From positions 186,001 to 250,000 of the forward strand of contig NZ_FUYE01000008.1 in the NCBI RefSeq assembly GCF_900167535.1: DNA of 64,000 nucleotides, written 5' to 3'. The notes under the pieces are model-generated. The model saw only the letters and a list, made by a program, of their open reading frames with translations. It was not told where the DNA came from and did no database searches. Origin of the DNA: Prosthecobacter debontii. Lineage in GTDB: Bacteria > Verrucomicrobiota > Verrucomicrobiia > Verrucomicrobiales > Verrucomicrobiaceae. Below, in pieces: positions 45,463 to 53,208 of this stretch. Both the position numbers and the translations under genes were made by a program. Every line of letters begins with the position of its first letter. Positions within the stretch are counted from its first letter, which is position 1.

Positions 45463-47142
45463 ATGAAACAATACGCCCTTGGCATCGACTACGGCACCAA
45501 CTCCTGCCGCTCCCTTCTGATCGACCTCGAGAATGGTGCAGAAATGGGTTCCTCCGTTTTCAACTACCCCTCCGGAGAAATGGGGGTCTTGCTGGACGCG
45601 AAAGACCCGCATGTGGCTCGTCAAAACCCTCAAGATTACCTGGATGGCATGGTGGCCATCACCCGAGGAGCGCTGGAACAAGCAGCAACCAAAATCCCAG
45701 GTTTCGATCCGGCCCAAGTCATTGGCATTGGCATCGATACCACAGGCAGCACACCGATCCCCGTCAATCAGGACGGCACCCCCCTCGGCCTGCTGCCAGA
45801 ATTCAAAGGCAACCTCAATGCTATGGTCTGGCTGTGGAAGGATCATACAGGCTACGCCGAGGCCGCAGAGATCACCGAGTTGGCTCGTCAAATCCGGCCG
45901 AACATCATCGCGAAATGCGGAGGCATTTATTCCAGCGAGTGGTTCTGGAGTAAGATCCTGCGCCTGCGCCGGATTGATCCTGAAGTCTTCGCTGCCGCAT
46001 ATAGCTTCGTCGAGCATTGCGATTGGCTCCCAGCAGTGCTGGCAGGTGACACCACGCCCACCACGCTGAAACGCAGTGTTTGTGCCGCTGGCCATAAGGC
46101 GATGTTTAGTGCGGAGTGGGGCGGTTTGCCCGACAAGGAGTTTCTCTCCCAACTAGATCCCACTTTGGCGGATCTGAGGGATCGCCTTTACGGCGAGGCT
46201 CATACGTCAGATGTCAAAGCCGGTAGCCTGTGTGCCGAGTGGGCTGCTAAGCTCGGACTCAAAGAAGGCACCGCAATTTCTGTTGGAGCCTTCGATGCGC
46301 ACATGGGTGCGGTGGGTGCGGGCATCAAGGAAGGCACCCTGGTCAAAATCCTGGGCACGAGCACCTGCGACCTGATGATCGCACCCGCGAACAAACCTCT
46401 AGCGGATATTCCCGGCGTGTGCGGGATCGTCAATGGGTCCGTGCTCCCTGGATACTTCGGCATCGAAGCCGGCCAAAGCGCCGTGGGGGATCTTTTTCTG
46501 TGGCTCGTCAATCACCTCGTCCCAGAGAGCTACGGCAGCACTGTAGGAGAGAAGTTTGTGGCCATGGAAAAAGCCATGTCAGCGCAGAAACCCGGTGCCT
46601 CAGGTCTGCTGGCTCTCGACTGGAACAATGGCAACCGCACCGTGCTTGTCGATGTCCGTTTAACGGGCCTTTTGTTAGGCCAAACGCTCCACACCGAAGC
46701 GCACGAGATCTATCGTGCTTACATTGAGGCGACGGCTTTTGGCGCCCTAACCATCATCAAGCGGGTGGAAGACTATGGTGTGAAGGTGGAGGAAATCATC
46801 AATACGGGCGGTCTCTCCATCAAAAACGCCACTCTGATGCAGTGTTACGCCGATATCATCGGGAAACCCATGAAGGTCAGCCAAAGCGAGCAGACCTGCG
46901 CTCTGGGTGCCGCGATCTTCGGAGCTGCCGCAGCCGACGTGGCCGATGTGGGCACCTTGCAAGCCAAAGTCACCGCCACCCGTGAAAAGGTCTATGAGCC
47001 GATTCCTGAGAATCAGGCGGTTTATGCTGAATTGTATGCGCTTTATCACACCCTCCACGATGCCTTTGGCACTGCGCAATGGTCTGGAAATCTAGGCCAT
47101 GTGATGAAGAAGCTGCTCGAAATTCGCAGCCGTCAGAGCTGA
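45463..47142 (+). CDS. araB: Ribulokinase
   Basis: A 559-aa FGGY-family kinase that phosphorylates L-ribulose at C5 in arabinose breakdown. N-terminal ATPase motif: ALGIDYGTNSCRSLLIDLEN; VIGIGIDTTGSTPIPVNQDG; and WKDHTGYAEAAEITELA. The C-terminal block is GGLSIKNATLMQCYADIIGK. The length equals AraB (about 560). Start ATG 45463 opens directly at the first strand. araA and araD are not next to it. A sigma-factor gene begins 121 bp downstream. Confidence 0.92.
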   Translation: MKQYALGIDYGTNSCRSLLIDLENGAEMGSSVFNYPSGEMGVLLDAKDPHVARQNPQDYLDGMVAITRGALEQAATKIPGFDPAQVIGIGIDTTGSTPIPVNQDGTPLGLLPEFKGNLNAMVWLWKDHTGYAEAAEITELARQIRPNIIAKCGGIYSSEWFWSKILRLRRIDPEVFAAAYSFVEHCDWLPAVLAGDTTPTTLKRSVCAAGHKAMFSAEWGGLPDKEFLSQLDPTLADLRDRLYGEAHTSDVKAGSLCAEWAAKLGLKEGTAISVGAFDAHMGAVGAGIKEGTLVKILGTSTCDLMIAPANKPLADIPGVCGIVNGSVLPGYFGIEAGQSAVGDLFLWLVNHLVPESYGSTVGEKFVAMEKAMSAQKPGASGLLALDWNNGNRTVLVDVRLTGLLLGQTLHTEAHEIYRAYIEATAFGALTIIKRVEDYGVKVEEIINTGGLSIKNATLMQCYADIIGKPMKVSQSEQTCALGAAIFGAAAADVADVGTLQAKVTATREKVYEPIPENQAVYAELYALYHTLHDAFGTAQWSGNLGHVMKKLLEIRSRQS

Positions 47143-47263
47143 TTTCTGGGTCGAAGTGCCCCCTCCAGCATCTTTTGCGAAAGAGACATTTTTTTCTGAC
47201 GGGGGGCTATCCTCTGACAGACGGGGTTTGACAGCAGGGTTCAAACGAAGACAATCCTCCTTA

Positions 47264-47935
47264 ATGGAGGAACCGGAACTGCCAGACATCCCCGAAGATG
47301 CTAAGAAAGATAAGGGCTTGTGGGAAAAAACCCGCAAGAGCCTGATTGAGCGCCTGAACAATTGGGAAGACCAAAGGACCTGGAATGAATTTTACCAGAC
47401 CTACTGGAGGCTCATCTACAGTGTGGCGACGAAAGCCGGCCTCACCCGCGAGGAAGCCTTTGATGTCATTCAGGAGACCATCATCGCCATCGCCCGACAG
47501 GTGCAAAAAGGCCAGTATGATCCTCGTGCAGGGTCCTTCAAGGCGTGGCTGCTACAGATGACTCGCTGGCGTGTCCTGGACGTGTTCCGTGCTCGCAAGC
47601 GGCAGCCGTCTTTAGCAGATCAGGGAAATTCCGAATCCGAAGAAACCAGCAACTTGGCGCTGGATCGCCTTTCCAACGAAAAGGATAACCTCCTCGAAAA
47701 CATCTGGGACAAGGAATGGCGCGATAACATCACCGCAGCAGCGCTGGAGCGCGTTAAAGCCAAGGTCTCTCCTCGGCAGTTTCAAATCTTTGACTGCTAC
47801 GTCATGAAAGGCTGGGGCGTGAAGAAAACCAGTGAAGCCCTGGGCATCAATGCCGCTCAGGTCTATCTCGCCAAACATCGCGTCGGCGCCCTGGTGAAAA
47901 AAGAAGTCCAGGCCCTCGAGAACACCATGCTCTGA
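47264..47935 (+). CDS. ECF-type RNA polymerase sigma factor
   Basis: A 223-aa sigma-70 family protein. Region 2 is visible as WNEFYQTYWRLIYSVATKAG and EEAFDVIQETIIAIARQVQK. Region 4 has FQIFDCYVMKGWGVKKTSEA with the helix-turn-helix LGINAAQVYLAKHRVG. The frame opens at GTG 47156, but the first 36 residues look non-conserved, so ATG 47264 is preferred. That start sits in a small CCTCC/GGAGG hairpin and lacks an obvious Shine-Dalgarno sequence. No anti-sigma factor is adjacent. Confidence 0.85.
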   Translation: MEEPELPDIPEDAKKDKGLWEKTRKSLIERLNNWEDQRTWNEFYQTYWRLIYSVATKAGLTREEAFDVIQETIIAIARQVQKGQYDPRAGSFKAWLLQMTRWRVLDVFRARKRQPSLADQGNSESEETSNLALDRLSNEKDNLLENIWDKEWRDNITAAALERVKAKVSPRQFQIFDCYVMKGWGVKKTSEALGINAAQVYLAKHRVGALVKKEVQALENTML

Positions 47936-48029
47936 GCTGCTCACACGCAGAACTCGGGCAAAAAACTTTGAGAATCATCCTCCACATCCCCGTGGCAGGC
48001 ATGGCAGTTGCGTATATCTTTAGACGCCT

Positions 48030-48599
48030 ATGCCTGGAGAACTTCCTGATCGGATCCTCATTGATGAAATCCTTCCTCCCAAGGGTAAGGTGGCATCGGC
48101 ATCTTCAAGCGAGCCCTCAACATTGTCATCTCTGCCAGGCACCGAATCTGAGGTGGCGCGATTCCTGGCCAAATGGCTGGACAATTGGCTGCGTATCCCA
48201 GGCACCAATTTCAAAATCGGTCTCGATCCTCTTCTCGCCCTTTTCCCCGGAGTCGGCAGTAGCGTGGCTTCGGGTGGCGGTCTCGTCATCCTGGTGGAAG
48301 CTATCCGCTGTGGTGTGTCGATTCCCGTGCTCATCCGCATGAGCGGCAACATGCTCATCAACACCCTGTTTGACTTTCTTCCCCTCGGTGGCCCGGTCGT
48401 CAGCGCATTCTTCAAATCAAACCTGCGCAATCTCCGGCTACTGCAAGCTTGGCAAGCCGGTCGTCAACGGGAGGTCCGCCGCAGCACCTTCCGCATGTTT
48501 CTGGCCTTAGCCTTCTTCCTATGCCTCATGGTTGGCCTGCTGTTTGCCCTCTTTGCTTTCTACGTTTGGCTTCTTCGTCAAACCGGTTTGTTTAACTGA
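48030..48599 (+). CDS. DUF4112 membrane protein
   Basis: A 189-aa protein of the DUF4112 family (function unknown). The core motif is GLDPLLALFPGVGSSVASGG, followed by hydrophobic segments and NTLFDFLPLGGPVVSAFFKS. A C-terminal TM (FLALAFFLCLMVGLLFALFA) is present. It is convergent with the small gene at 48655; an 8-bp hairpin AGTCGGTC/GACCGACT (48630-48656) lies between them and may act as terminator. Confidence 0.8.
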   Translation: MPGELPDRILIDEILPPKGKVASASSSEPSTLSSLPGTESEVARFLAKWLDNWLRIPGTNFKIGLDPLLALFPGVGSSVASGGGLVILVEAIRCGVSIPVLIRMSGNMLINTLFDFLPLGGPVVSAFFKSNLRNLRLLQAWQAGRQREVRRSTFRMFLALAFFLCLMVGLLFALFAFYVWLLRQTGLFN

Positions 48600-48654
48600 T
48601 GGCCAATCGCCCACGCCTTTAATGTCGTCAGTCGGTCTTTCCCTCAACGACCGA

Positions 48655-48903
48655 CTACGCAGCTAAGGCAGTGAGTTTGAGACGACCCATCTTTGGAAAC
48701 TCCAGCCGTTCGACAAACTCGTTTTCGACATCATAAACTCGGAGCACTCCTCCAGTTTCTCGAACTCGTTGGATAGCGTGCTGAAGAGCTGAAGAGCGTT
48801 CCATATGGATATAAACTTCCATGGGATGCTCCGCGACTTCGCGTTTCAAAACCCAGTCTTCGCCACTCATGGCAAACAAATAATGTTCAAGAGGTGTTTT
48901 CAT
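48655..48903 (-). CDS. Small conserved-looking protein (DUF2188-like)
   Basis: An 82-aa protein starting at ATG 48903 (the frame is open to 48966). It contains WVLKREVAEHPMEVYIHMER and LQHAIQRVRETGGVLRVYDV, a strand-helix-strand pattern resembling the small DUF2188 fold (short proteins that replay residues with EVHR). The match is weak, so I give it as a resemblance only. It lies between a DUF4112 gene and the BrkB-like gene. Confidence 0.5.
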   Translation of the reverse strand: MKTPLEHYLFAMSGEDWVLKREVAEHPMEVYIHMERSSALQHAIQRVRETGGVLRVYDVENEFVERLEFPKMGRLKLTALAA

Positions 48904-49021
48904 AGTCGCTAGAGTTCGGATCTGCTTAGCCACTTGGTTGGATGGCTTTACAAAAAATGTTTCCAAACTGCTAAGTTCACCCTTAGCGAAGTATTGAAAG
49001 GACGTCTTCGACTCTTACAAA

Positions 49022-49945
49022 TCAAGGTTCCATACCTTCCTGTTCACGCTCTTGGCGAGTTATAGGCACTGCATTCGGCGCTGGTTTGACTTTTCGATCC
49101 GTAAGCCGAGAATACGCTTGAGTGAACTCTGCCCCCAAAAGAAGGATACAGGCCGCGTAATAGATCCACAGGAGCAACAGGACCACCGAAGCCGAAGCTC
49201 CGTAACTGGAGACGGTGCTCTCCCTCCCCAGATAGAAGCCTAGGGCGAACTTGCCGATTTCAAAAAGGACTGCGGTGACAAAGGCCCCCAACCACACATG
49301 CCGCCAGCGCACCTGCGCATCCGGCAACACCTTAAAGATGATGGCAAACAAACCGGTCACCATCCCCATGGACATGGCAAAAGCCAATGACACCCAAACT
49401 TGCTCAGGTAACCCAAGAACCCGCCCCAATTGATCACTTACGGCCGATAAGGCCGTGGTGAGCAGCAAGGAGGTCAGCAGCAGAAAGCCAATGACCAACA
49501 CCATGCCAAAGCTCAACAATCGCTCCTGGATATACAACCAAACGCTACTCCCAGGGCGAGGCTTCACCTCCCAGATCGTATTCAAGGCGTCTTTGAGTTG
49601 CCCAAAGACACCCGACGCACCGAGCAATAGAACTGCAAACCCCGTGACGGTGCCGATCCACCCCTCTTTAGGCTTAGCCGCACTCTGCACCAAAGCCTGA
49701 ACAGCACTGGCCGCCTCCTTGCCAATGTAACTCCGCATCTGATCCTCCAACTGCCCCTTCACCGCATCCACGCCAAATACTAAACCAGCAAGGCTGATGG
49801 CGATCACCAACAGCGGGGCAATGGAAAAGACCGAATAGTAAGCCAAGGCCGCCGCTAGACGCAGAGCCTTGTCCTCAATGAACGACTGCACCGTTTCACG
49901 GATCAGGAACACGATACGATTTTCCCGGATGGCCTGGAGATTCAT
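49022..49945 (-). CDS. YihY/BrkB family inner-membrane protein
   Basis: A 307-aa polytopic protein of the YihY/BrkB family, once mis-named ribonuclease BN. Six hydrophobic segments are visible, with the family motif ALAYYSVFSIAPLLVIAISL and VLLLGASGVFGQLKDALNTI, and SYGASASVVLLLLWIYYAAC near the end. Start ATG 49945 matches the family N-terminus; the 97 codons of upstream open frame read into the cassette region. It marks the left border of the integron-like array. Confidence 0.9.
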   Translation of the reverse strand: MNLQAIRENRIVFLIRETVQSFIEDKALRLAAALAYYSVFSIAPLLVIAISLAGLVFGVDAVKGQLEDQMRSYIGKEAASAVQALVQSAAKPKEGWIGTVTGFAVLLLGASGVFGQLKDALNTIWEVKPRPGSSVWLYIQERLLSFGMVLVIGFLLLTSLLLTTALSAVSDQLGRVLGLPEQVWVSLAFAMSMGMVTGLFAIIFKVLPDAQVRWRHVWLGAFVTAVLFEIGKFALGFYLGRESTVSSYGASASVVLLLLWIYYAACILLLGAEFTQAYSRLTDRKVKPAPNAVPITRQEREQEGMEP

Positions 49946-50055
49946 CCCAGGAGATCGTTTCCAGCCTTGTTTCCGGTTGTCCAGTTGTGATGGCGGGGGA
50001 TAACGATGGCCTGCCCCGATAAGCCAGGTCCATTTGATCATCACACTGGGCTGAC

Positions 50056-50148
50056 ACCTAACGCCATCAAGCTCAGAGGCTGTCTGAAAAGTGCCACGCA
50101 AGGAGCGTGACTTACCAAAGTCACCACTTGGAGTATGCCACGTTCTCC
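50056..50148 (-). other. attC-like site A1
   Basis: On the minus strand it starts GGAGAAC and ends GTTAGGT (50062-50056). A perfect internal hairpin GTGACTT-TGGT-AAGTCAC sits in the centre. Pairing between the outer arms is weaker than in the other sites, so confidence is moderate. It is the last site before the BrkB-like gene. Confidence 0.5.
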
Positions 50149-50150
50149 CT

Positions 50151-50309
50151 TTACACCGAAATGCCAAGAGCCTCGTGCCAGCCGATTCCGCCATAGAGCG
50201 CCGACGCAAAGAACGCAACCACGACAAACTCCGCAATGCACAGGAATGCTTGCTTCGTGGCTCGGGTGTCAGTGCGATACTCCGCTGGTGCTGTCAGGGC
50301 TGGGTTCAC
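50151..50309 (-). CDS. Short single-TM cassette protein
   Basis: A 52-aa ORF with GTG start at 50309, preceded in frame by a TAA, and a stop at 50151. The centre is a clear TM segment (FLCIAEFVVVAFFASALYGG) with a Thr/Arg-rich N-terminus. It fits exactly between two attC-like sites, which is the main support. No family recognised. Confidence 0.5.
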   Translation of the reverse strand: MNPALTAPAEYRTDTRATKQAFLCIAEFVVVAFFASALYGGIGWHEALGISV

Positions 50310-50339
50310 GGGTCTTCGTTACAGGACGCGCATAGCAGC

Positions 50340-50465
50340 ACCTAACGACCAGTTCACCCACAGCCACCGGAGGAAGGCGTCCGCAGGAAATCGGGCGTCA
50401 GAACCTCCGCCGCTACATCAAACTGACAGGTCGGGTGGCTGTTGGGTGAAGCGATTTTGTTAGGC
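50340..50465 (-). other. attC site A2
   Basis: 126-bp site. On the minus strand it runs from GCCTAAC (50465-50459) to GTTAGGT (50346-50340). The arms CTTCACCCAACAGCCACC and its partner pair over about 18 bp with one extra base on the cassette-gene side, the classical attC bulge. Confidence 0.85.
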
Positions 50466-50472
50466 GAAGTTG

Positions 50473-50721
50473 TCATCTTCTGGATCGCTCCATCATGAGT
50501 TTGCGCATCTGCCACGCACGAACGCTTGTCAAAGTTCCGGCCACCCCAGCAAGCACGAGGATTACGGCAGGAGGCCCGTGTCTTCCCAAGATACAAACGG
50601 CACTCCCAGCAAACGTGATAATGGCGAGCGCGAAAGACGCCCTGGCTGCTCGGGTAGAAGGGATGACCGCCTCGCAGTTTGGTCCGGGCATCTTCTGGTC
50701 TTCTGGATCAACGTGTGTCAT
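50473..50721 (-). CDS. Small two-TM cassette protein
   Basis: An 82-aa protein with two hydrophobic segments (ASFALAIITFAGSAVCILGR; PPAVILVLAGVAGTLTSV) and a basic tail (MRKLMMERSRR). It starts 14 bp after the core of the upstream site and ends 8 bp before site A2, a typical tight cassette fit. Function unknown. Confidence 0.6.
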   Translation of the reverse strand: MTHVDPEDQKMPGPNCEAVIPSTRAARASFALAIITFAGSAVCILGRHGPPAVILVLAGVAGTLTSVRAWQMRKLMMERSRR

Positions 50722-50734
50722 AAGCGTGGAGTGG

Positions 50735-50827
50735 CCCTAACGTCTCGGATCAAGCGACGGCGAGCGCAAGACGTTGCTGACACGACAGATAGCCTTCCAG
50801 CCGTTGTCTGCATCCGTTTTGTTCGGC
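50735..50827 (-). other. attC site A3
   Basis: 93-bp site. The minus strand starts GCCGAAC (50827-50821) and ends GTTAGGG (50741-50735; the last base departs from the consensus). Arms pair as CGGATGCAGACAACGGC against CGGATCAAGCGACGGC. The left arm resembles that of sites B6 and B8 in the right array. Confidence 0.75.
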
Positions 50828-50850
50828 GTTGGTTGGTTCTTGTAGCTCGA

Positions 50851-51525
50851 TCATGGTGATGTGGGTGCCTGTGCTGAAAATATGCGCTTGGCTGGGTCCC
50901 ATCGGCAAACCTGCTGAAACCTGCGAGATGGCATCGCCTTGCCCTCGATGTCAGAGATCTGAATCGAACCGGTCAAATGGATTCGATCAAACTCCTCTCC
51001 AGCTGGTCTCTGATAGTCCACAGCGAGATGGTCGCCCTCGAAACGCGCCTCACCGGTCTCTGGCACTCTGAACGCCGCCGGAGGGTCCCAAAACCTCCCT
51101 CGAACGGTCGTCTCAAGCAATAGTCGCAACGTCCGACCACGAAGCTCCCAAAGGCAGAGAGAGCCATTCCCCATGTGTGTGCTCTCGATAACCTCCAAAA
51201 CTGGTTTCTCTGCCTGTCTCAGTGGAATCCAACGAAACCTCACCACGTAGTGACCGCGAAACTCCTCATAAGAGTCTGGATATGAATATTGCCAATCGAC
51301 GGCATCACCGCTCCGCTGATACACGGACAGTCGTCCCCACCACTCGGGCTCTTGCTCGCAATACACTGCCACGATGTCGGGATGATCATGGCACCGAACG
51401 AAAGTGGCCGAAGGATTTGAGTCAACAATCTCAGAAAAGCTCCTGGGAACTTTGGTCGCGTCGAGCGCATCTGCCGCAAAGACGGTCGATGCAACGAATG
51501 CGACGATGAAGGCACGGCGGAGCAT
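50851..51525 (-). CDS. Secreted protein of unknown function (cassette)
   Basis: A 224-aa protein with a signal peptide (LRRAFIVAFVASTVFAADAL). The mature part is strand-rich with several Trp and Arg (EPEWWGRLSVYQRSGD; FRGHYVVRFRWIPLRQ; GRFWDPPAAFRVPETGEARF). No domain recognised. The open frame begins at 51600, but those 25 extra residues translate an attC half-site (NKTLVPTAGAALSAM), so ATG 51525 is the probable start. It ends 24 bp before site A3. Confidence 0.65.
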   Translation of the reverse strand: MLRRAFIVAFVASTVFAADALDATKVPRSFSEIVDSNPSATFVRCHDHPDIVAVYCEQEPEWWGRLSVYQRSGDAVDWQYSYPDSYEEFRGHYVVRFRWIPLRQAEKPVLEVIESTHMGNGSLCLWELRGRTLRLLLETTVRGRFWDPPAAFRVPETGEARFEGDHLAVDYQRPAGEEFDRIHLTGSIQISDIEGKAMPSRRFQQVCRWDPAKRIFSAQAPTSP

Positions 51526-51534
51526 GGCCGACAG

Positions 51535-51571
51535 AGCAGCCCCGGCGGTTGGCACCAGCGTTTTGTTCGGC
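51535..51571 (-). other. Half attC site (one arm only)
   Basis: The minus strand has GCCGAACAAAACGCTGGTGC and continues into AACCGCCGGGGCTGC, nearly identical to the left arm of site B5 (61874). The matching right arm and GTTRRRY core are missing; coding sequence of the next gene follows directly. This looks like a site cut by deletion. Confidence 0.6.
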
Positions 51572-51589
51572 ATTCGTCGTGTATTGGAT

Positions 51590-51853
51590 TCAAGAGTCAT
51601 GGCGGTTGCTAGCTGATGCCTTCTTTTTTAGTCTGTATCCAATCACCAATGCCGGAAGAGAAATTGAAAGGACTACAACCAAAATCAATCCTGCGATGCC
51701 TATGGTCGGACCAAGCAGGTGGTCGTTCTCATCGAGGGGTGGCCCAGGAAAAAAGATCGGAAGTATCGTGAGAAATAAAAAAACGAAGACCGCAAAGACG
51801 AAGCATAAGGTAGGGCACTTTCGCCATGCGAGTTTTATGGTGGTCTTAAACAC
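51590..51853 (-). CDS. Small two-TM cassette protein
   Basis: An 87-aa protein with two strong TM segments (LCFVFAVFVFLFLTILPIFF; TIGIAGLILVVVLSISLPAL) and a lysine-rich C-terminus. It ends 18 bp before the half attC site and starts 26 bp after site A5. Function unknown. Confidence 0.6.
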   Translation of the reverse strand: MFKTTIKLAWRKCPTLCFVFAVFVFLFLTILPIFFPGPPLDENDHLLGPTIGIAGLILVVVLSISLPALVIGYRLKKKASASNRHDS

Positions 51854-51879
51854 GGCCTGAAAGCACCTTACGGTCGAGT

Positions 51880-51956
51880 GTGCATTGGTTTGCCGAACGC
51901 CCCCAAGCTCAGCGACAGCGAAAGGCGGCGCAGCCGCCGCAACGCATGGTTAGGCG
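51880..51956 (-). other. attC-like site A5 (weakly paired)
   Basis: The minus strand starts with a canonical GCCTAAC (51956-51950) and ends GTTCGGC (51886-51880). A GCGGCG/CGCCGC hairpin lies inside. The outer arms pair poorly beyond the cores, so this may be a decayed site. Confidence 0.45.
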
Positions 51957-51989
51957 AGTTTCCGTTGAACCGGCATTGGAGTTCATCGT

Positions 51990-52340
51990 TTAACTTTCAG
52001 TTGGAATGACGAAAGCCCTGAGTTCGGCCATTTGACCATCGCGGAAGCGCCAGACGTCGCAGTAGGATTGATGGACCCTCTTCCCGTCTTTGTCTTTCGT
52101 GGTGATGTCGCCCAGCGCCGTGACAAACTCCCCCTCGGCGATCATTGCCGTGACGGTAAAGTTGGGAGGCTCCTCCGCCGCTTCAAGATACCGACGAACG
52201 GCATCCTTCCCCTGAAGCGTCTAGTCGCCGACATACGTCCATTCCGTGTCCTCGGTGCAGAACGACAGGAACCACTCATTGTCGCCTTGAGCGATCGCCG
52301 CATTTGCCTTCGTCAAAATAGATTGATGGAAGTCTGACAT
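51990..52340 (-). pseudogene. NTF2/SnoaL-like protein interrupted by an amber codon
   Basis: On the minus strand an ATG at 52340 opens MSDFHQSILTKANAAIAQGD, typical of SnoaL/NTF2-like proteins, and reads to a TAG at codon 40 (plus positions 52221-52223). The same frame then continues uninterrupted with LQGKDAVRRYLEAAEEPPNF and later RVHQSYCDVWRFRDGQMAEL to a TAA at 51990. The product would be 116 aa, normal for the family. Relatives often have a Gln where the stop lies, and CAG to TAG is one change. It is therefore a single-mutation pseudogene, unless the stop is read through or is a sequencing error. It sits inside a cassette. Confidence 0.85.
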
Positions 52341-52394
52341 CGCCGTTTCTCTTGGCTACGCTTGACGAGATCCATCCGCGCGGGTGGAATTCGA

Positions 52395-52439
52395 GTTCAG
52401 CTCATGCGCCTGACGGCTCGGATCAGGCACCAACTGAAC
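52395..52439 (-). other. attC-like inverted repeat A6
   Basis: An imperfect 45-bp inverted repeat: GTTCAG-TTGGTGCCTGA pairs with TCAGGCGCATGA-GCTGAAC. It overlaps the last codons of the GNAT-like gene, as attC sites often do. The cores do not match RYYYAAC/GTTRRRY well. Confidence 0.45.
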
Positions 52440-53208
52440 GCCGGTTGCTAACATGTTCTGCCTCGTTCTTGTGTTCTTGATACGCTTTCTGATACAGTCG
52501 CTCTAGTTCATGCCACCTCTTGTGCTGTAGCCTCTTCGGCCAAGGAAATAGCGGTAAAGAATAAACATGACCAAAATCTTTGTGAGGTCCTATGTATGTC
52601 ATAAATCCCTTGCATATTTCAATTCCTTCATCAGAAAATGCGTTTGCACAAATTTCTCGAAAAAATACTCCTTTTGAGGCTAATTGCTCAAGATTCTCGT
52701 AAAAAGCCTCAATAAGCTTCCGTCTATGTGGGCGATAGCCGGGAAGGACACCTAAATGTGAAAAATATGCGTTATATACTCCGGGAAAATCGAACGGAAC
52801 AACAGTATCAGTTTTAATTTGGCTATCAAACAACTCGCCAGCTTTTGCTAGGGCGTAATGATCGTCATTGAGAGCAACTATGCTCCAATACCCAACTATA
52901 TTTTTTGGCCCCGCTGTGAGCAGCGCCCAACCATCTGGATGAGCCATAAACACCGGAGCCCATTGCTCAACCGTTCCCTCGCGAAGTGGCGTAAGCTCTT
53001 CACCGATCAAATCTCTATCTTGCTCGATAAGGCGCTTCAACAGAGCTTTCCCATCCCAACGCCAGGTAAGAACATCTTCAATTCTAGATATGACTGGCCT
53101 AGATTTCACCTCGTTTCGTCGTTTGATGGATTCTACCCACAATTCGGTTAACTTGGTAATTGCTCCGCCAACAGTGGCGCCAATAATCAGAAGGATGATG
53201 TCATTCAT
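52423..53208 (-). CDS. Membrane-anchored GNAT-like protein, partner of HEPN gene
   Basis: A 261-aa protein. An N-terminal TM (DIILLIIGATVGGAITKLTE) is followed by a basic stretch and a cytosolic domain with the GNAT strand order: WALLTAGPKNIVGYWSIVAL, then YFSHLGVLPGYRPHRRKLIE, then FFREICANAFSDEGIEICKG. The acetyl-CoA loop, normally RGxGxG, is replaced by RPHRRK, so catalysis is doubtful. Its ATG overlaps the stop of the HEPN gene (ATGA), so the two are translated together. I infer a regulator, antitoxin or co-effector of the HEPN protein. Confidence 0.55.
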   Translation of the reverse strand: MNDIILLIIGATVGGAITKLTELWVESIKRRNEVKSRPVISRIEDVLTWRWDGKALLKRLIEQDRDLIGEELTPLREGTVEQWAPVFMAHPDGWALLTAGPKNIVGYWSIVALNDDHYALAKAGELFDSQIKTDTVVPFDFPGVYNAYFSHLGVLPGYRPHRRKLIEAFYENLEQLASKGVFFREICANAFSDEGIEICKGFMTYIGPHKDFGHVYSLPLFPWPKRLQHKRWHELERLYQKAYQEHKNEAEHVSNRRSVGA

